Positions 44,389-56,900 of a stretch of DNA of 60,000 nt are shown in pieces. A model generated the notes under the pieces. That model saw only the letters and a program-made list of their open reading frames with translations. It had not been told where the DNA came from and ran no database searches. Within the stretch, counting starts at the first letter, position 1. The number at the start of each line of letters is the position of its first letter. Location: positions 199,001 through 259,000 of the forward strand of contig JACVTC010000103.1 of assembly GCA_016946835.1 (NCBI GenBank), written 5' to 3'. The stretch is from Neocallimastix lanati (nom. inval.) (Eukaryota; Neocallimastigomycota; Neocallimastigomycetes; Neocallimastigales; Neocallimastigaceae). The position numbers and the translations under genes were made by a program.

Positions 44389-46671
44389 TTAAAATGAATT
44401 TATAAAATATTTCATTTCTTGAATTCCGTAGCTGTAAACATAATTTATAATTTTAGTTGTACATATGGATTTATCCTGAAGTAATAATAATTTAAATGAT
44501 TTTATATTACTAGACCGAACTAGACTTTTTAAACAAAATTCTTTATTTTCCTTTGTTATTATATCTTTATAACGATATTGTAACAATCTTTCAATGAAAA
44601 GTTCAATATTTTGTTCTGTTGCATAATGAAAAATTAAATTTAAATTATTTCTTGATAAAAGCTTTAATTCTTGATCAGTTAAATTCAACAAAATATTTTC
44701 ATTTTTATCTTCTTGTCGTATTATTACTTTAATTAGTAAATTTAAATTTTCGGGAGACAATAAAATGTCTTTTCTTTTAATATTGAATAATTTTGAGAAG
44801 ATATTTATTTGAGATGATGATAATAATACATTAATTATTTTATTCCATGAAGACGTTGATAGTAAAGATGTGTATTTTGAATTATAGGAATATAATAAAT
44901 AATATAAAAAATAATATCTATGTTCTATAAGTGAAAGACTAACACATTTACTCCAAAGATCTTGGGTTAAGTCAACAGTTTTTTTTTCTTTAATTAACTC
45001 TGTCCATTTAAGAGAATTAATTGCTAAATTTTCTATTTCTGTATTATTTTTGGCATCATTGTTGTTAATAAATTCATTTTTATTCAACTTATTATTGATG
45101 TTATTATAAAATTTAATTAATTCATTTTTATTGATTTTATTATCCTTTGATTCTTCTTTATTATAATTTATAATGATATTTTTATTGTTTTTATATATGA
45201 TTCCATTTCTATTAAAGTAAAGATTTGTTTCTTTGTCCCTATTATTCATTATATTAATGAAATTATTAATTGAAATTTTTTCATTTAATTTCTTATTTTG
45301 ATGTTCAATGAATTTATTATCATTATAAATTTTATTTAATGAAGTATCTGTCATTATTGACTCGTAATCACTAATATTACAGTATATTTTAAAATTATTT
45401 AATATATTTTGATATTGATTTGAAGAGCTTTCATTATTTAATTTTAATATTAAAAAATATATTAAATTTTCAATAATAATACATGAATCTGTTTTTTTCA
45501 AAAGCATTTCAATTATTTCAATATCTTTATTCAACGGTTGACTATTAACATTATTAATTTTATTTACAAGATGAACTAAATTAAAATCAGATGTTTTAAT
45601 TGCTAATTTCATAATTGAATTTAATGTATTTTTACCTATTAATTCACTTTTATTATCTAATTTTGAAGCATGATCTATTAATATATGTAATAATTCTGTA
45701 TGTTCGTTAATTATTGCATTTTTAATAGCAAAAGACCAATTAATTTTTGATATAGACGATGGATCATAAAGAAGAGCATTAACTAATGGACAATTTCTAT
45801 TTTTAATGGCCATTCTAAATCCACAATTACGAATATCAATTGATAAAAGATTATTATTTCTTTTATTTGATTCATTAACTAGAATCAATGCCACATTAAA
45901 ATGGCTATTATTTATAGATTTTGACATTGCATTATTCCAACTTTTTATATTTTCCATTTCTTTTCTATCTATTAAAAATTTTACAACTTCTATATGACCA
46001 TTCTCACAAGCTGTATCGAATGCTATATTACTATGTGATGTTGTATTAATCTCATTTATTTTAATTTTAAATTGATTATTGTGTTTCAATTCAGTATTTG
46101 CCAATGAAAATAATTTTTTTATAATATTAATATGACCTCCATGACATGCATTTAAAAAGAAATCAAAATAATTTTTTTCTGTAATAAAATCATCACTCTT
46201 ATTTATTTCATTAAATGAAACTAAGTTTAAATGTGTAAAAAAAAAATCAAAAACTTCTACTAAACCTACTTTTGAAGCTAAATTTAAAGAATTGAAACAT
46301 ATTGTTGTTGGGTAAAACGATAAATGTTCACATATAAAATTAAAAAAGCGACTCTTATTTACTAATACTGCATTATAAAGAAGAACATATTTTTTTTTCG
46401 CATATTGTATATGTGGTTTATATTTTACTAAATATTCAAAAAATGAATTTAGTATAAATAAATATTTATCATTTGTTTCAGAACTATATACAACAGGTAT
46501 AGATTCTATCTGTTTTAAGTTATTTTCTATGAATCTATTTATGAAAGAAATATTATATCCAATGCAATTTAATTTTTTACATGTAAGCATTAAACTTCGA
46601 TTAGTTTTTATATCAATTAATAAAGTAAGTTTTTTTAATATTTCTAAAGGTAATTCTTTAAAATTGGCCAT
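44389..46671 (-). CDS. F-box and ankyrin-like repeat protein
   Basis: An intronless frame of 760 residues. The N terminus (4-45, LPLEILKKLTLLIDIKTNRS then LMLTCKKLN) has the spacing of an F-box, which binds Skp1 in SCF ubiquitin ligases. Degenerate ankyrin repeats follow, such as NIAFDTACENGHIEVVKFLI and ACHGGHINIIKKLF. An Asn/Lys-rich low-complexity middle (about 470-560) comes next, then more helical repeats. A role as a substrate adaptor for ubiquitination is inference. The start codon is supported by the F-box directly following it. The similar repeat protein at 37763-41146 lacks an F-box. Confidence 0.85.
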   Translation of the reverse strand: MANFKELPLEILKKLTLLIDIKTNRSLMLTCKKLNCIGYNISFINRFIENNLKQIESIPVVYSSETNDKYLFILNSFFEYLVKYKPHIQYAKKKYVLLYNAVLVNKSRFFNFICEHLSFYPTTICFNSLNLASKVGLVEVFDFFFTHLNLVSFNEINKSDDFITEKNYFDFFLNACHGGHINIIKKLFSLANTELKHNNQFKIKINEINTTSHSNIAFDTACENGHIEVVKFLIDRKEMENIKSWNNAMSKSINNSHFNVALILVNESNKRNNNLLSIDIRNCGFRMAIKNRNCPLVNALLYDPSSISKINWSFAIKNAIINEHTELLHILIDHASKLDNKSELIGKNTLNSIMKLAIKTSDFNLVHLVNKINNVNSQPLNKDIEIIEMLLKKTDSCIIIENLIYFLILKLNNESSSNQYQNILNNFKIYCNISDYESIMTDTSLNKIYNDNKFIEHQNKKLNEKISINNFINIMNNRDKETNLYFNRNGIIYKNNKNIIINYNKEESKDNKINKNELIKFYNNINNKLNKNEFINNNDAKNNTEIENLAINSLKWTELIKEKKTVDLTQDLWSKCVSLSLIEHRYYFLYYLLYSYNSKYTSLLSTSSWNKIINVLLSSSQINIFSKLFNIKRKDILLSPENLNLLIKVIIRQEDKNENILLNLTDQELKLLSRNNLNLIFHYATEQNIELFIERLLQYRYKDIITKENKEFCLKSLVRSSNIKSFKLLLLQDKSICTTKIINYVYSYGIQEMKYFINSF

Positions 46672-46968
46672 TACTAAAATATTTTATAATATTAAATAAA
46701 TATAAAATAAATATTGAAGAAAAAAATAATATAAAAAGTTATTACTTCTAAATATTGCAATTAGATTTAAAAAATAACAGCAGTAACAATTTAACAATAA
46801 TTATATAAATATTATAGCATACCTCTAAATAGGAATTAATGTATAAAATTATAATTATTACTCAATTTAAATTTTTTTTAAAAAAAATTTTAGAAAAATA
46901 ATTTTAAATTACTTTTTGTTGTTTTATATTCCTATTCATTTCCCTTTGTATATTTTAATATATCTAAA

Positions 46969-47002
<34 letters not shown>

Positions 47003-47776
47003 ATAAAAAAACAATAAAAAATTCAAACCAGAGAAAAAAAATATTTTTTTATTTATTTATATATAAATTATGGTTTTAATTTATTATTTATCTTATCAAT
47101 TTTAATTAATTTTGATTAAAATTTTAAAATATATAAAAATAATTTTTTAATAAAAATAAAAATTTTTCCAAGACAAATAAAAGATAAGAATAATATATTT
47201 AAATATATTTTAATATATTTTAACATATTAATAAAATAAATTTTCTATTACAGAAAAAAATTAGATCCATATATATAATTTTAAAAAATATAAAATAAAA
47301 AAAAAGACATAAAGCCGAAATAATAAACTTTATCATATTGATTAATGTTTTAATTCCAAATTTATGTATAATCAAATTCAAATTATTTTTGTAATAAAAT
47401 AAAACTATACTATAAACCAAATAATTATTATTAATTATTGAGTGTTTATTCATAATGTTTTATTTCAACTTTATTTTTTTTTATTTTAAAAAGTTTCACA
47501 TAATTTATTATTATTATTTATTATTTAATTATTTATTATTTATTATTTATTATTTATTTATTATTTATTTATTATTTATTTGTTATTTATTTGTTATTTA
47601 TTATTTATTATTTATATTATTATTATATAATTATTATATATTAAGTTTTAATATCTAATTGCAATTACTTTTTTATCGAATAAATTTGAATTAATCCTTC
47701 TTAAATATGTATAATTAATTTCAATTAGTTTTAAATTTATATAATTAACTTTGATTTATTCATATTTAGACGAAGT
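46672..47776. other. AT-rich spacer
   Basis: Poly-T at about 46972-47000 and TTTA/TTATT repeats at 47505-47625. Short frames here have only low-complexity translations, and no gene is supported. Confidence 0.55.
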
Positions 47777-47906
47777 TCAAAAACCAAGGTGTTTTAATAA
47801 TCCTTCGGAGCAACGAGTTACTTGTTCAAAATTATGTTCAAAACCTTTTTTAATATTAATAATAACATATTATTATTGAATATTTTAATTATAAAAAATA
47901 ATGAAG

Positions 47907-47944
<38 letters not shown>

Positions 47945-48660
47945 AATATATATTAGTCATTATATATTTATTTTACAAAAATAACTGATTTTAATATTAA
48001 TCAATGATATAAAAAAAAAATATTATTTTTTTAAATTATACCATCAATTCCTGAATAATATGGATCTTTAATAATTCTTTCACCTTGTGGATCATATTCA
48101 CCAAATAATTGAACTAATAAATGTATATATTAAAAATTACATTCTTTAAATAACATATATAAATATTATTAAATAAATATATTTAAGCAACACAAACTCT
48201 TATTCTTTAATTTTTTTGGTGCAATGTCTCTTAAATCTTCTAAATTACTTTCATCCATACAAAGAATATAATCAAATCTATTAAAATCATTTTGACGAAT
48301 CTATAATTAATAATTATTCAAAGCATTTATATGTAATATATATAATAATTTAATAATCATTGTTTCAAATATTTCTTTAGTAAATTTTATTATTTATTTC
48401 ATCTCTTATTTAAAAATATTTCAAATATGTACTTGTCTAGCAGTATGATTTACAGGAACTTTATGTTTTCTACAAGTTTTGCTGCTACGTGAATCTGGAC
48501 TTTGACCAACATGATAACCACAAGTACCACAACTATCAATATTAAATTTATTAGATAAGTTACGTTTATTGACTTCGTGAGTAAAAACAGCTTCAGCCAT
48601 TGGGGAACGGCAAATATTTCCTAAACATACAAAAAGAACACTAATTTTTCCTTCTGACAT
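47777..48660 (-). CDS. Low-molecular-weight protein tyrosine phosphatase
   Basis: Four exons on the minus strand (48433-48660, 48198-48300, 48042-48113, 47777-47844) join in frame to 156 residues, the normal length of this family. The P-loop VCLGNICRS at 11-19 gives nucleophile Cys12 and Arg18. Further landmarks are SCGT, the ARQIRQNDFNRFDYILCMDE segment at the first junction, and the DPYY motif with the general-acid Asp in exon 3. The C terminus closes with GFEHNFEQVTRCSEGLL. The enzyme is a cytosolic Cys-dependent phosphatase that removes phosphate from phosphotyrosine. All junctions are GT-AG, and each restores family sequence. Reading exon 1 alone would give a truncated protein without the general acid. 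Confidence 0.93.
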
Positions 48661-49238
48661 TTTTATCCTATTTATTATATTTAATTTTATATTTATTTAT
48701 ATATAAAAATAATTATAAATAATTATTAAATAAATTATTACCATCAAATAAACAATATTTTTAAAAAAATTTTTAAATTTTATTAAATATTGTACCCAAT
48801 CATATATAAATATTAATAAACTAAAATTAGATATATTGAAAAATAAAACCATCTTCATTTCTTCATTCATTATATCAATTCTCTTAATTTTTATGATTTA
48901 GATAAAAAATACATTAAATTAATGTAGTAATGTTCTAATGATATTAAATTCAATGTCTAAAAATATATTAGCTGTTGTAATAATTATAAAGATTTCTTCT
49001 GATTGAGACTCAGTAAGCTTTATATTCTGACTCAAATTTATCAATATCGGTTTGTAAATACTTGCATAGATAGTTATAATACTTAATTATTATATTTAAT
49101 CTTCTATATTTTATTACGACAATACTTCTAAAAATAAATAAGTAATCCTAGAAAATTCAATTTTAAGCTTTACCGAACGTATTTAATATGATAGATAATC
49201 AATAACAGAAAATGAACATTCAAAAGAAAACATCATTT
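48661..49238. other. AT-rich spacer upstream of the phosphatase gene
   Basis: No coding signal. GATTGAGACTCAGT near 49000 partly resembles the tRNA-Lys arm complementary to the copia primer sites, which may be chance. Confidence 0.45.
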
Positions 49239-50440
49239 AATGAGTTTTAATATTAATTCTTGTAGCTTCAAATGTAATATTACTAATATATATGCTACAA
49301 TATATTAATATAACAACATTTAATTTAAAAAAATTAAGTCCTAATAACTTTTTATCATAAAATATATTAATAAAATTTTCTTAATTATAAACCCAAAAAT
49401 TCCTGACTCTTAACAGATAAAAGAGTTTCATCTAACTATTAAGAAGATAATAAGCAAAAGAATCATATATACATAATATTACATCAAATAAAAATATATT
49501 AAAAACTTAAATTGCAATAAAAGTTGATCATTTTGTCAATTTAAGAAAAATTAAAATTGATCAAATATATTAAATGATTAAAATTGCGAAATGGGTAAAA
49601 GATTAAATAATTGAGAATTGAGAATTAGTTAATGGAATTATGAAAATTTAGCAATATTAATTCAATATAGAAAAATCATACTTAGCATATATTAGAACAA
49701 TACCCTCATACATCTATAGAGACTCTTAATGAAATTTTAAGCGCTTTATAATGGACTATAATCATTCATAAAGGAATCTACTCTGTGATAAACTATTTCC
49801 GCCCCATGAATATATATTATATAATTTAATAATATACATTACTTTAAAAGATTTAATCATATATTAATCAATGGTTTTTTCTTAACCACAAAGCATATTA
49901 TTTAAAACATAATATAGTTAATTTAATGGTATTTAAACATATTAAAGGTGTATATATATATTAACAACAATAATGAAATTGACTATATATCAGAGATTCC
50001 ATATAAAATAATTTAAAATATAATATACCAAATATTCAAGAGAAATATAATAGAATGGTAATTTCTAGCATGAAATGATTGTGTTCTAACATTAACAATA
50101 TTATTAAGCCTAGCAAGAAAAAGGTTTAGATAATAACTAATTTAATCATAATACAAACCTTCGTAATGAAAGGAATAATGAAATAATAAATATAATCATA
50201 AGTTATATACAAATAGATAATGTTTATCCATTTACAAATTATACTTAATGATTGAGTATTCAAGAAGTTATAGTTATTAAACTTCTATCATTAATATTTT
50301 AATGATGAGAATCTTTTTAGAAATTTAGATTTTAAAGGGGAATAGACAACATAAAATAAAGAATATAAAATATTGAAGGAAAGTTACTTAATTAATTCTA
50401 AGTGATGATTTATTTAAAAATCATATTCATTTTGGAAATA

Positions 50441-50475
<35 letters not shown>

Positions 50476-50847
50476 CCAAAATAGAAAAAATTACTTAATA
50501 TTAGCCTTCAAGAAGAAAAATAACTGAAATAATGACTAGTAATAAATTATAAAACAATTTTCTATATTCACTAATATATTTAAATGGCTAAAATAATATA
50601 ATTAGTTATAAATGTAATCAATTTTAATACCCCAAGATTATGATTTATCAAATACACCGACATATAGTTAAAATATGTGAAATATATGAAAAATAATCTT
50701 TAAATGTAATAAAATATAATGTAATATAATTAATGTATAAGCCATAATGTATTGATATAAAAGTATTTATTTAGAATAAGTGCTAATATCTCTTAATACA
50801 CCATAAAATATAGTTAACATAAAACCCAAAATCCTGACTATTAACAA
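49239..50847 (+). mobile_element. Decayed LTR retroelement, family R2
   Basis: Two related LTR-like blocks, about 49239-49431 and 50663-50847, share the order AAATGTAAT...GCCATAATGTATT-like sequence...TATCATAAAAT-like sequence...ACCCAAAA-TCCTGACT-TTAACA. After the first block, GATAAAAGAGTTTCATC looks like a worn form of the copia primer site GATTAAGAGTCTCA. The 1.2-kb interior has no readable pol domain, so it is heavily decayed or deleted. A poly-A run lies at about 50444-50474. Confidence 0.5.
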
Positions 50848-50934
50848 TTTATTTATTATTTATTTATTTATTTATTATTCATTTTTATTTATTTATTTAT
50901 TATTCATTTTTATTTATTTATTTATTATTCATTT

Positions 50935-50965
<31 letters not shown>

Positions 50966-51078
50966 TTTTTGATTTTTATTTACTTATTTATTTATTTAGT
51001 AGAAGTTAGATAAGGGCTCTAGTAATAAACCATTGTATGTCTACGGATGTGCAGCTGGGGAGAAATCCTGCTACGGTC

Positions 51079-51117
<39 letters not shown>

Positions 51118-51140
51118 ATTTATATATTTATTTTTTATTT

Positions 51141-51191
<51 letters not shown>

Positions 51192-51201
51192 TTTTTGATT
51201 C

Positions 51202-51232
<31 letters not shown>

Positions 51233-51314
51233 TTTTTGATTCTTATTTATTTATTTATTTTTTATTTATTTATTTATTTATTTATTTATTAATAAATTAA
51301 TTAGTAAATATACC

Positions 51315-51350
<36 letters not shown>
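50848..51350 (+). repeat. TTTA repeat block with A-tracts
   Basis: TTTA/TTATTTA arrays at 50848-50998 and 51115-51295, with A-tracts at 51081-51113 and about 51320-51350. An 80-base GC-richer island (51000-51080) is enclosed and listed separately. Confidence 0.85.
51000..51113 (+). other. GC-richer island ending in poly-A (retroposed RNA candidate)
   Basis: About 80 bases of ordinary composition, including AGAAGTTAGATAAGGGCTCT and CAGCTGGGGAGAAATCCTGC, are followed directly by 33 A. The AAGTTAGA...GGGCTCTAGTA order is loosely like the 3' half of a 5S rRNA. A structured RNA copied by a LINE-type machinery (SINE or pseudogene) would look like this. Identity is not established. Confidence 0.35.
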
Positions 51351-51353
<3 letters not shown>

Positions 51354-51807
51354 ATAAACTCTTTATTATTTATTTATTATTTAATTTTTTAAAGTATAAT
51401 TTTAATTTTAAGAAATATTTGCATATTTATATAAGAATTGTAGATAAAAATAAAAAAAATTATGTAAATAGTTATTTTTTTTTATAAGAAAAAATAATTT
51501 ATTACATTAAAAATTAAATTATATTATATATTATTAAATTTTAATTAAACATTGAAGTATTTAAATATTAAAAATAAAAGAAAAATCAATTAGTATATTT
51601 TCCAACGCTATTTCTCAAATTTATTACTATTATTAAGACTTTATATATATTTATATTTATATTTTTAAGAAAATAATTTTAACTTTAAAACATTTATTCT
51701 AATATTATTCTTTATTTTCAAATTTATAATTAATTATATAAAAATTTATATTAAAATTAATTTATTAAATATTTCTGAATATTTAGTCTTAATATTTTAT
51801 TTTAATA
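51351..51807. other. AT-rich spacer upstream of the PEHE gene
   Basis: No gene; it should contain the promoter of the plus-strand gene that starts at 51808. No distinct element was recognised. Confidence 0.5.
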
Positions 51808-53334
51808 ATGGATAATTACAATGGAAGAAAGCCAGCTCCTAATGATAATACAGAAAAGATGATATTAAGACCTCGTAATAATATAGTGAATTTAGTAGAT
51901 ATTTTACTAGATGATTTATTTACAAAATCAACAATTAAAAATGGTATTCATATTTATTAAATAGTTATTGTAAAAAAATGTTATTATAGTTATTTAATAT
52001 ATATATATATATTTATATAAAAAAAAATAGATAAACCAAATTTTGATGAAAATGTTACAATAAGTATACCCGAAATTTCAAAAAATATATATAATAAATC
52101 AAGAAAATCTGTAAGAAATAATTTCAAAGAAAATATACCAATACCTTATTTTAAAATTCATAATTATCAAAATGAAATTGAAAAATCAAATAAACTTGAA
52201 ATTAAGGTTTATATAATAAAACTATGTAATGAACAACTTTATATAAGTAATAAGTAATTAATTATTTTTAACTTTTTTTTTCCCTATTTTCAAACATATT
52301 GAAATTAAATTTTAAATTAAAAGGAAGAAGAAGATATTTCAGATAAAGCCTATAATAGTAGACATCATAAATATGAATTAGCTGAAAAAAGGGTTAAAAA
52401 TAGAGAAAATGAAATTTTACAATATCATTTATATAAAATGAGTGAATTAGAAGAAAAAATACGACACATGGAAATTAATAATTTAATATACTCACAAACA
52501 AATGAAGAAATAGAAAATAATATTAAAGGTGATGTTAATGATATAAAAAAAATTGATAGTAATGAAAATATTAAAGATAATAAAGAAACTTTAAAAAAGA
52601 ATAAAAAGCAAAATAAAACTGAAAAAATTAACAAAATTCATTCAAAAAAAATTAAAAAGGAAAATAAAGGAATTCAATCTAAAAAACTGGTATCTGTAAA
52701 GAAAGAAACTATAGGAAACTCTCAAAAAAAACCAATATTAATTAAAAAGGAGAATGAAGAAATTATTACTAAAGAAAACAAGCAAAAAGAAACAAAAATT
52801 AAAAACGAAAATAATGATAATGGTATATATTAGAAAAAAAAAAAAATTAAATATCATTTTTTGATTATTAATTATATATTATAAATATAAGATTCTCTAA
52901 TAAAAACTAATATTTTGAATTTTTCTCTAAATTTTTTTTTTTTTTTTTTTTATTTTTTTTTTTTAAAAAAAAAAATACTTATTATTATTATATCCTAATA
53001 ATGAATATTTATATTTAAAGATATAAAAATGATTGAAATTATTAATGTTGACGAAACTGAATTTGATAAACTTTTGAAAAATAAATATCGATTAAATGCT
53101 GCCATTGAAAAATTACTTTCTTGCCGTATTAATCCTTATCCTGATGAAACACATAAGTTAAGAAGATGTACTAGAAAACTTAAAGCATTTGGTGTATCCC
53201 TTCCTCACTCCTTAAATCAACCATTAAGTTTTGATGATGTTATTATTAAACAAAAATATTTAAATTTAAATCATTCAAAGCATAGAATGAGTAAACGCTT
53301 AAGAACAACACAACAATATAAATATACTATTTAA
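51808..53334 (+). CDS. PEHE-domain protein, MSL1/KANSL1-like
   Basis: Four exons (51808-51943, 52031-52206, 52324-52822, 53021-53334) join in frame to 374 residues. The middle reads IPIPYFKIHNY, then EEEDISDKAYNSRHHKYE and a charged helix. The C terminus reads MIEIINVDE...KAFGVSLPHSLNQPLSF. These match the order of the PEHE domain (edise-x-RHxKxE, then IEV...AFGxPLP), through which MSL1 and KANSL1 bind the MOF-type histone acetyltransferase. A Lys/Asn-rich low-complexity stretch (about 145-265) interrupts the domain between these blocks. It is likely nuclear. The gene converges on a PWWP/TFIIS-N gene 630 bases away. The domain call is by motif order only and the sequence is divergent. Confidence 0.65.
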
Positions 53335-53962
53335 ATTGAAAATTAAGTAGTAAAATAAAAGATCTTATATAAATAGCATATTTCAAAAGCTTTTAAATAT
53401 ATATTAAATATATATATATATCATAAAAAAAGAAAATTACAATAATCATTATATATATAATTTACAAAATGAAGCTATTAAAGTATATTAGGAGTATTAA
53501 AAGATAAATATTTATTTCTTTAATTATTAAATATTTTATTATAATATTATTATATTAATATTTGAAATAAATTGAAAATACAAATAAAAAAGAAAAAATT
53601 ATTATTATTATTTTTTATCATTATTTAAATGAAAAGGAATAATCTGAATCTTATAATTGTATAGTCTACTTTTTATATAATTATTATAAAATAAAAAATA
53701 AAAAGAATTATTTTATTATAATAATAATGATACATATTGTAATTAATTATTAATATTTTTTTTTAACTTTAGTTATAAAATTATTATGTGAAATTATAAA
53801 AGATAATTATTTTATTCTTAAATTTTATGATAATATATTAAAATTAGTATATTATATCTTTCTATTTAAGTATAAAAATATTAGATATTACAAAAGTTAA
53901 TTAACTATTTCATTATATATTTTAATATATATTTATTTACATTTAAAAAATTTTATTTTTTT
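53335..53962. other. Spacer between two convergent chromatin genes
   Basis: AT-rich and shared by the 3' ends of both genes. No coding or RNA feature was recognised. Confidence 0.6.
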
Positions 53963-56900
53963 TCATTCTTCTACTTTATCATTTTTTTCATTTTCATTAT
54001 TATCTTCGTCCATTTTATCGTTCTTATTTTCAATGTTTTCATTGTTATCTTTAGTCTCGTTACTCTTATCTTCATTTGATTCATTTTTAATGTCTTTATT
54101 ATCATTATTTTCTTTATTATTGGAAGAATCATCTGAACTTTTATTTTGTTCTAATTTAGAATTTTTATTTTTTTCATTTCCTAATTCATTGCTTGTTAAA
54201 TTTTCTTCTTCATTTTCACTTAATTTGGTTGCTGTAGAAATTTCATTTTCTGAATGATCAACATGATCAGATTCATTTGGAGTACTATCAACTACTTTAG
54301 AGCTTTTATGATGTGGAATAATAACAGATTTCCATTTAACTAACAAACTTGTGGCTCTTTTAATTAAATCCATATCATCGTTTTTTATATCTATTTGAGA
54401 AAATTTTTTTACCACTTTTCCAATTTTTGTATCCTTTAATATATTTTAATATTTTAGATTTTGGATTATAAAATAATAAATATAAATTCATCATATATAT
54501 AAGATTACCTTCAATATTTCAACTGTCATTGGAATTCTATCAGCTTCTGTTAGTAAATCGGAAGCTTTTTGTCTTATATGCTTATCCTTTTAAATAATAA
54601 TAATAATAATAAAACAAAATAAATTTTATTATAAAATTTTTAACATATTTTATTTAATGATAAAACTATTATTAAATTAATAATTACATTAAAATCAGCT
54701 GTTAATAATTTTTGAATTTTTGCTCTTGTTTTTAAATCTAATAAATTTTAAAATATTTAAAAATATTAAAATTTTATTTAAAAAATGAATCAAATTATAT
54801 AAATATAATGAATAAATATTAAATGCTAATTTCATTAATCTAAATATTTTTTGATATATATTATCCTAATGTTAAATCAATAAGTATATGCTATAAAATA
54901 CTTTTTTTATATGTTAATGATGCTTATAATTATTATTTTAACATATAAATTAAATATTATAAATATCTTAATTATATTCTCAAATATCTTAAATAAGCCT
55001 TTTAATTCTTTTCCTAAAATACTAATAAAACTATTTATATATTATTTTATTCCCATTATATATATAACTAATTTATATATATATTCATATTTTTGTTTAT
55101 AAATACTATTTAAACGAATAATTTAATTTAAATATATATTATAATATATATTATATTTACATATATAATTTGATGGACTTCCATGTCTCTTATGTTTATG
55201 TTCTTTTTTTTTGTGAGCTTCATTATGATCTGATGATTGTTCAGAAGTAGCTTCATTTAATTCCGTTTTTTCTGCTTTTGTATTTACTACCTCTTTCTTT
55301 AATTCTTTTGAATTTTCATTGGTTGTTGAATTATCCTTCTAAATATATAAATTAATAATAATAATAATATATACACACATACATACATATATAAATAATT
55401 CAAAAAAAAAATATATATATATATATATACATATATATAATTAATAATTGAAAATACAATTAATTAAATTACATATTTCATGAATTTTAAATATATAAAT
55501 AAAAATAATAATTATTCTTAAATATTATATTTACTTGATTATTTTTATTTGTGTTCTTTGATTTATTTGTTTCTTCCTTTCTTCTTTTTCGTGATGTTTC
55601 ATTCTTTGTTGTTTTTTTACTTCTTTTGTTTGACTTTTTTGTTGGTTTTTCCTCAATTTCATCATCATCTTCTTCTTCTTCTTGTTCTTCTTCTTCCTCT
55701 TCTATTTCTTCCTCTTCATATTCTGCTCTTTCACGCGCTATTTCCTTTTCTAATATTGATGGATCCATTGCTTGTTTAACCGCTTTATCAAATAATGCAG
55801 AATTTTTCTTTTTTATGAAATCTTTCTTATGATCTTCAAAAGATTTGATTGCTTCATTTCCTACCCAAGCACTTTAAATTAATTATTATATTTATTTATA
55901 TTCATTTATTAGTAATTATTTTAAAATTTATTGTAACTTTTAAATTAAATAAAAGTTATTGAATAGTTACTAATCTCGTGATCCAAAGAACATTACTGGT
56001 ATACTATTTCCATTTCTTGGCTTTTGTTGTAATACATTTTGTGGAATAGTTTCCTCATCTTCGATCTGATAAAATATAATAATATATAATAATATATTTA
56101 CATAAGTTAAATTAAATTAATTTATTAAATTACTTGTTTTTTGATTATATTTAATTAATTTTTGAATCTTTTTTATCAATTCTTATTAAAAAAAATATTA
56201 CGAAAAATTCATTAAAAATATCATTCAAATTAACAATTTAAATTAATAATTTAAAAACTGTTTACTCAAATTTCATCAATACTAACTTTCAAATTTTGAA
56301 AAAAAAAAAAATATAAATTAAATAAAATTAAAAATTAAACATTAAATAATAATAAAATATAAAAAATGAAATATCAAGCATATGAAATAAAAATGCAATA
56401 AAAGCATCAACGAACTAAAATTTAATCAATAAATACAACTTTTAAAGATTATAATATTTTTTTCTTTCCTAATTGATTAACCTCTATTTTTCTTATAATA
56501 GAAATTTATTAATTTCTATTATTTCTTTATTGGAGATCGAAATATTAATTATCAAAAATTTTGTAATTTTTACTAGAAATAATATTATATTATTCGAAAT
56601 TTTGATAAATCTTTATTACTTTTTAATTCTTCCATATTTTAATTGAATCAATCAATTTTATATTATTCTTTTTTTTTTCAATAATTTTTAATTTATAAAA
56701 TCTTTACTTGTTTGATATATTATAATACTATTATAAAATATATAAATATTATATATAATATGATTAAAAAAAACATTAAAAATAAAAAAATAAAAATAAT
56801 AAAAATGAAACATAGTATAAATAAAAATAAAATAAAATAAAATAAAATAAAATAAAATAAAATATAATATAAAAAATAAAAAAATAAAAAAGAGTAATAA

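Noticed and set aside
47455-47658. Plus-strand frame rich in Tyr, Leu and Ile
   Set aside because: Arises from TTATT/TTTA repeats; no signal of a real gene.
48421-48660. Phosphatase as a 79-residue protein ending in VHI
   Set aside because: The last residues come from reading into an intron; three downstream exons restore the family sequence to 156 residues.
55549-55832. Plus-strand frames rich in Ser, Phe and Leu
   Set aside because: Antisense of the Glu/Lys-rich exon 3 of the PWWP gene.
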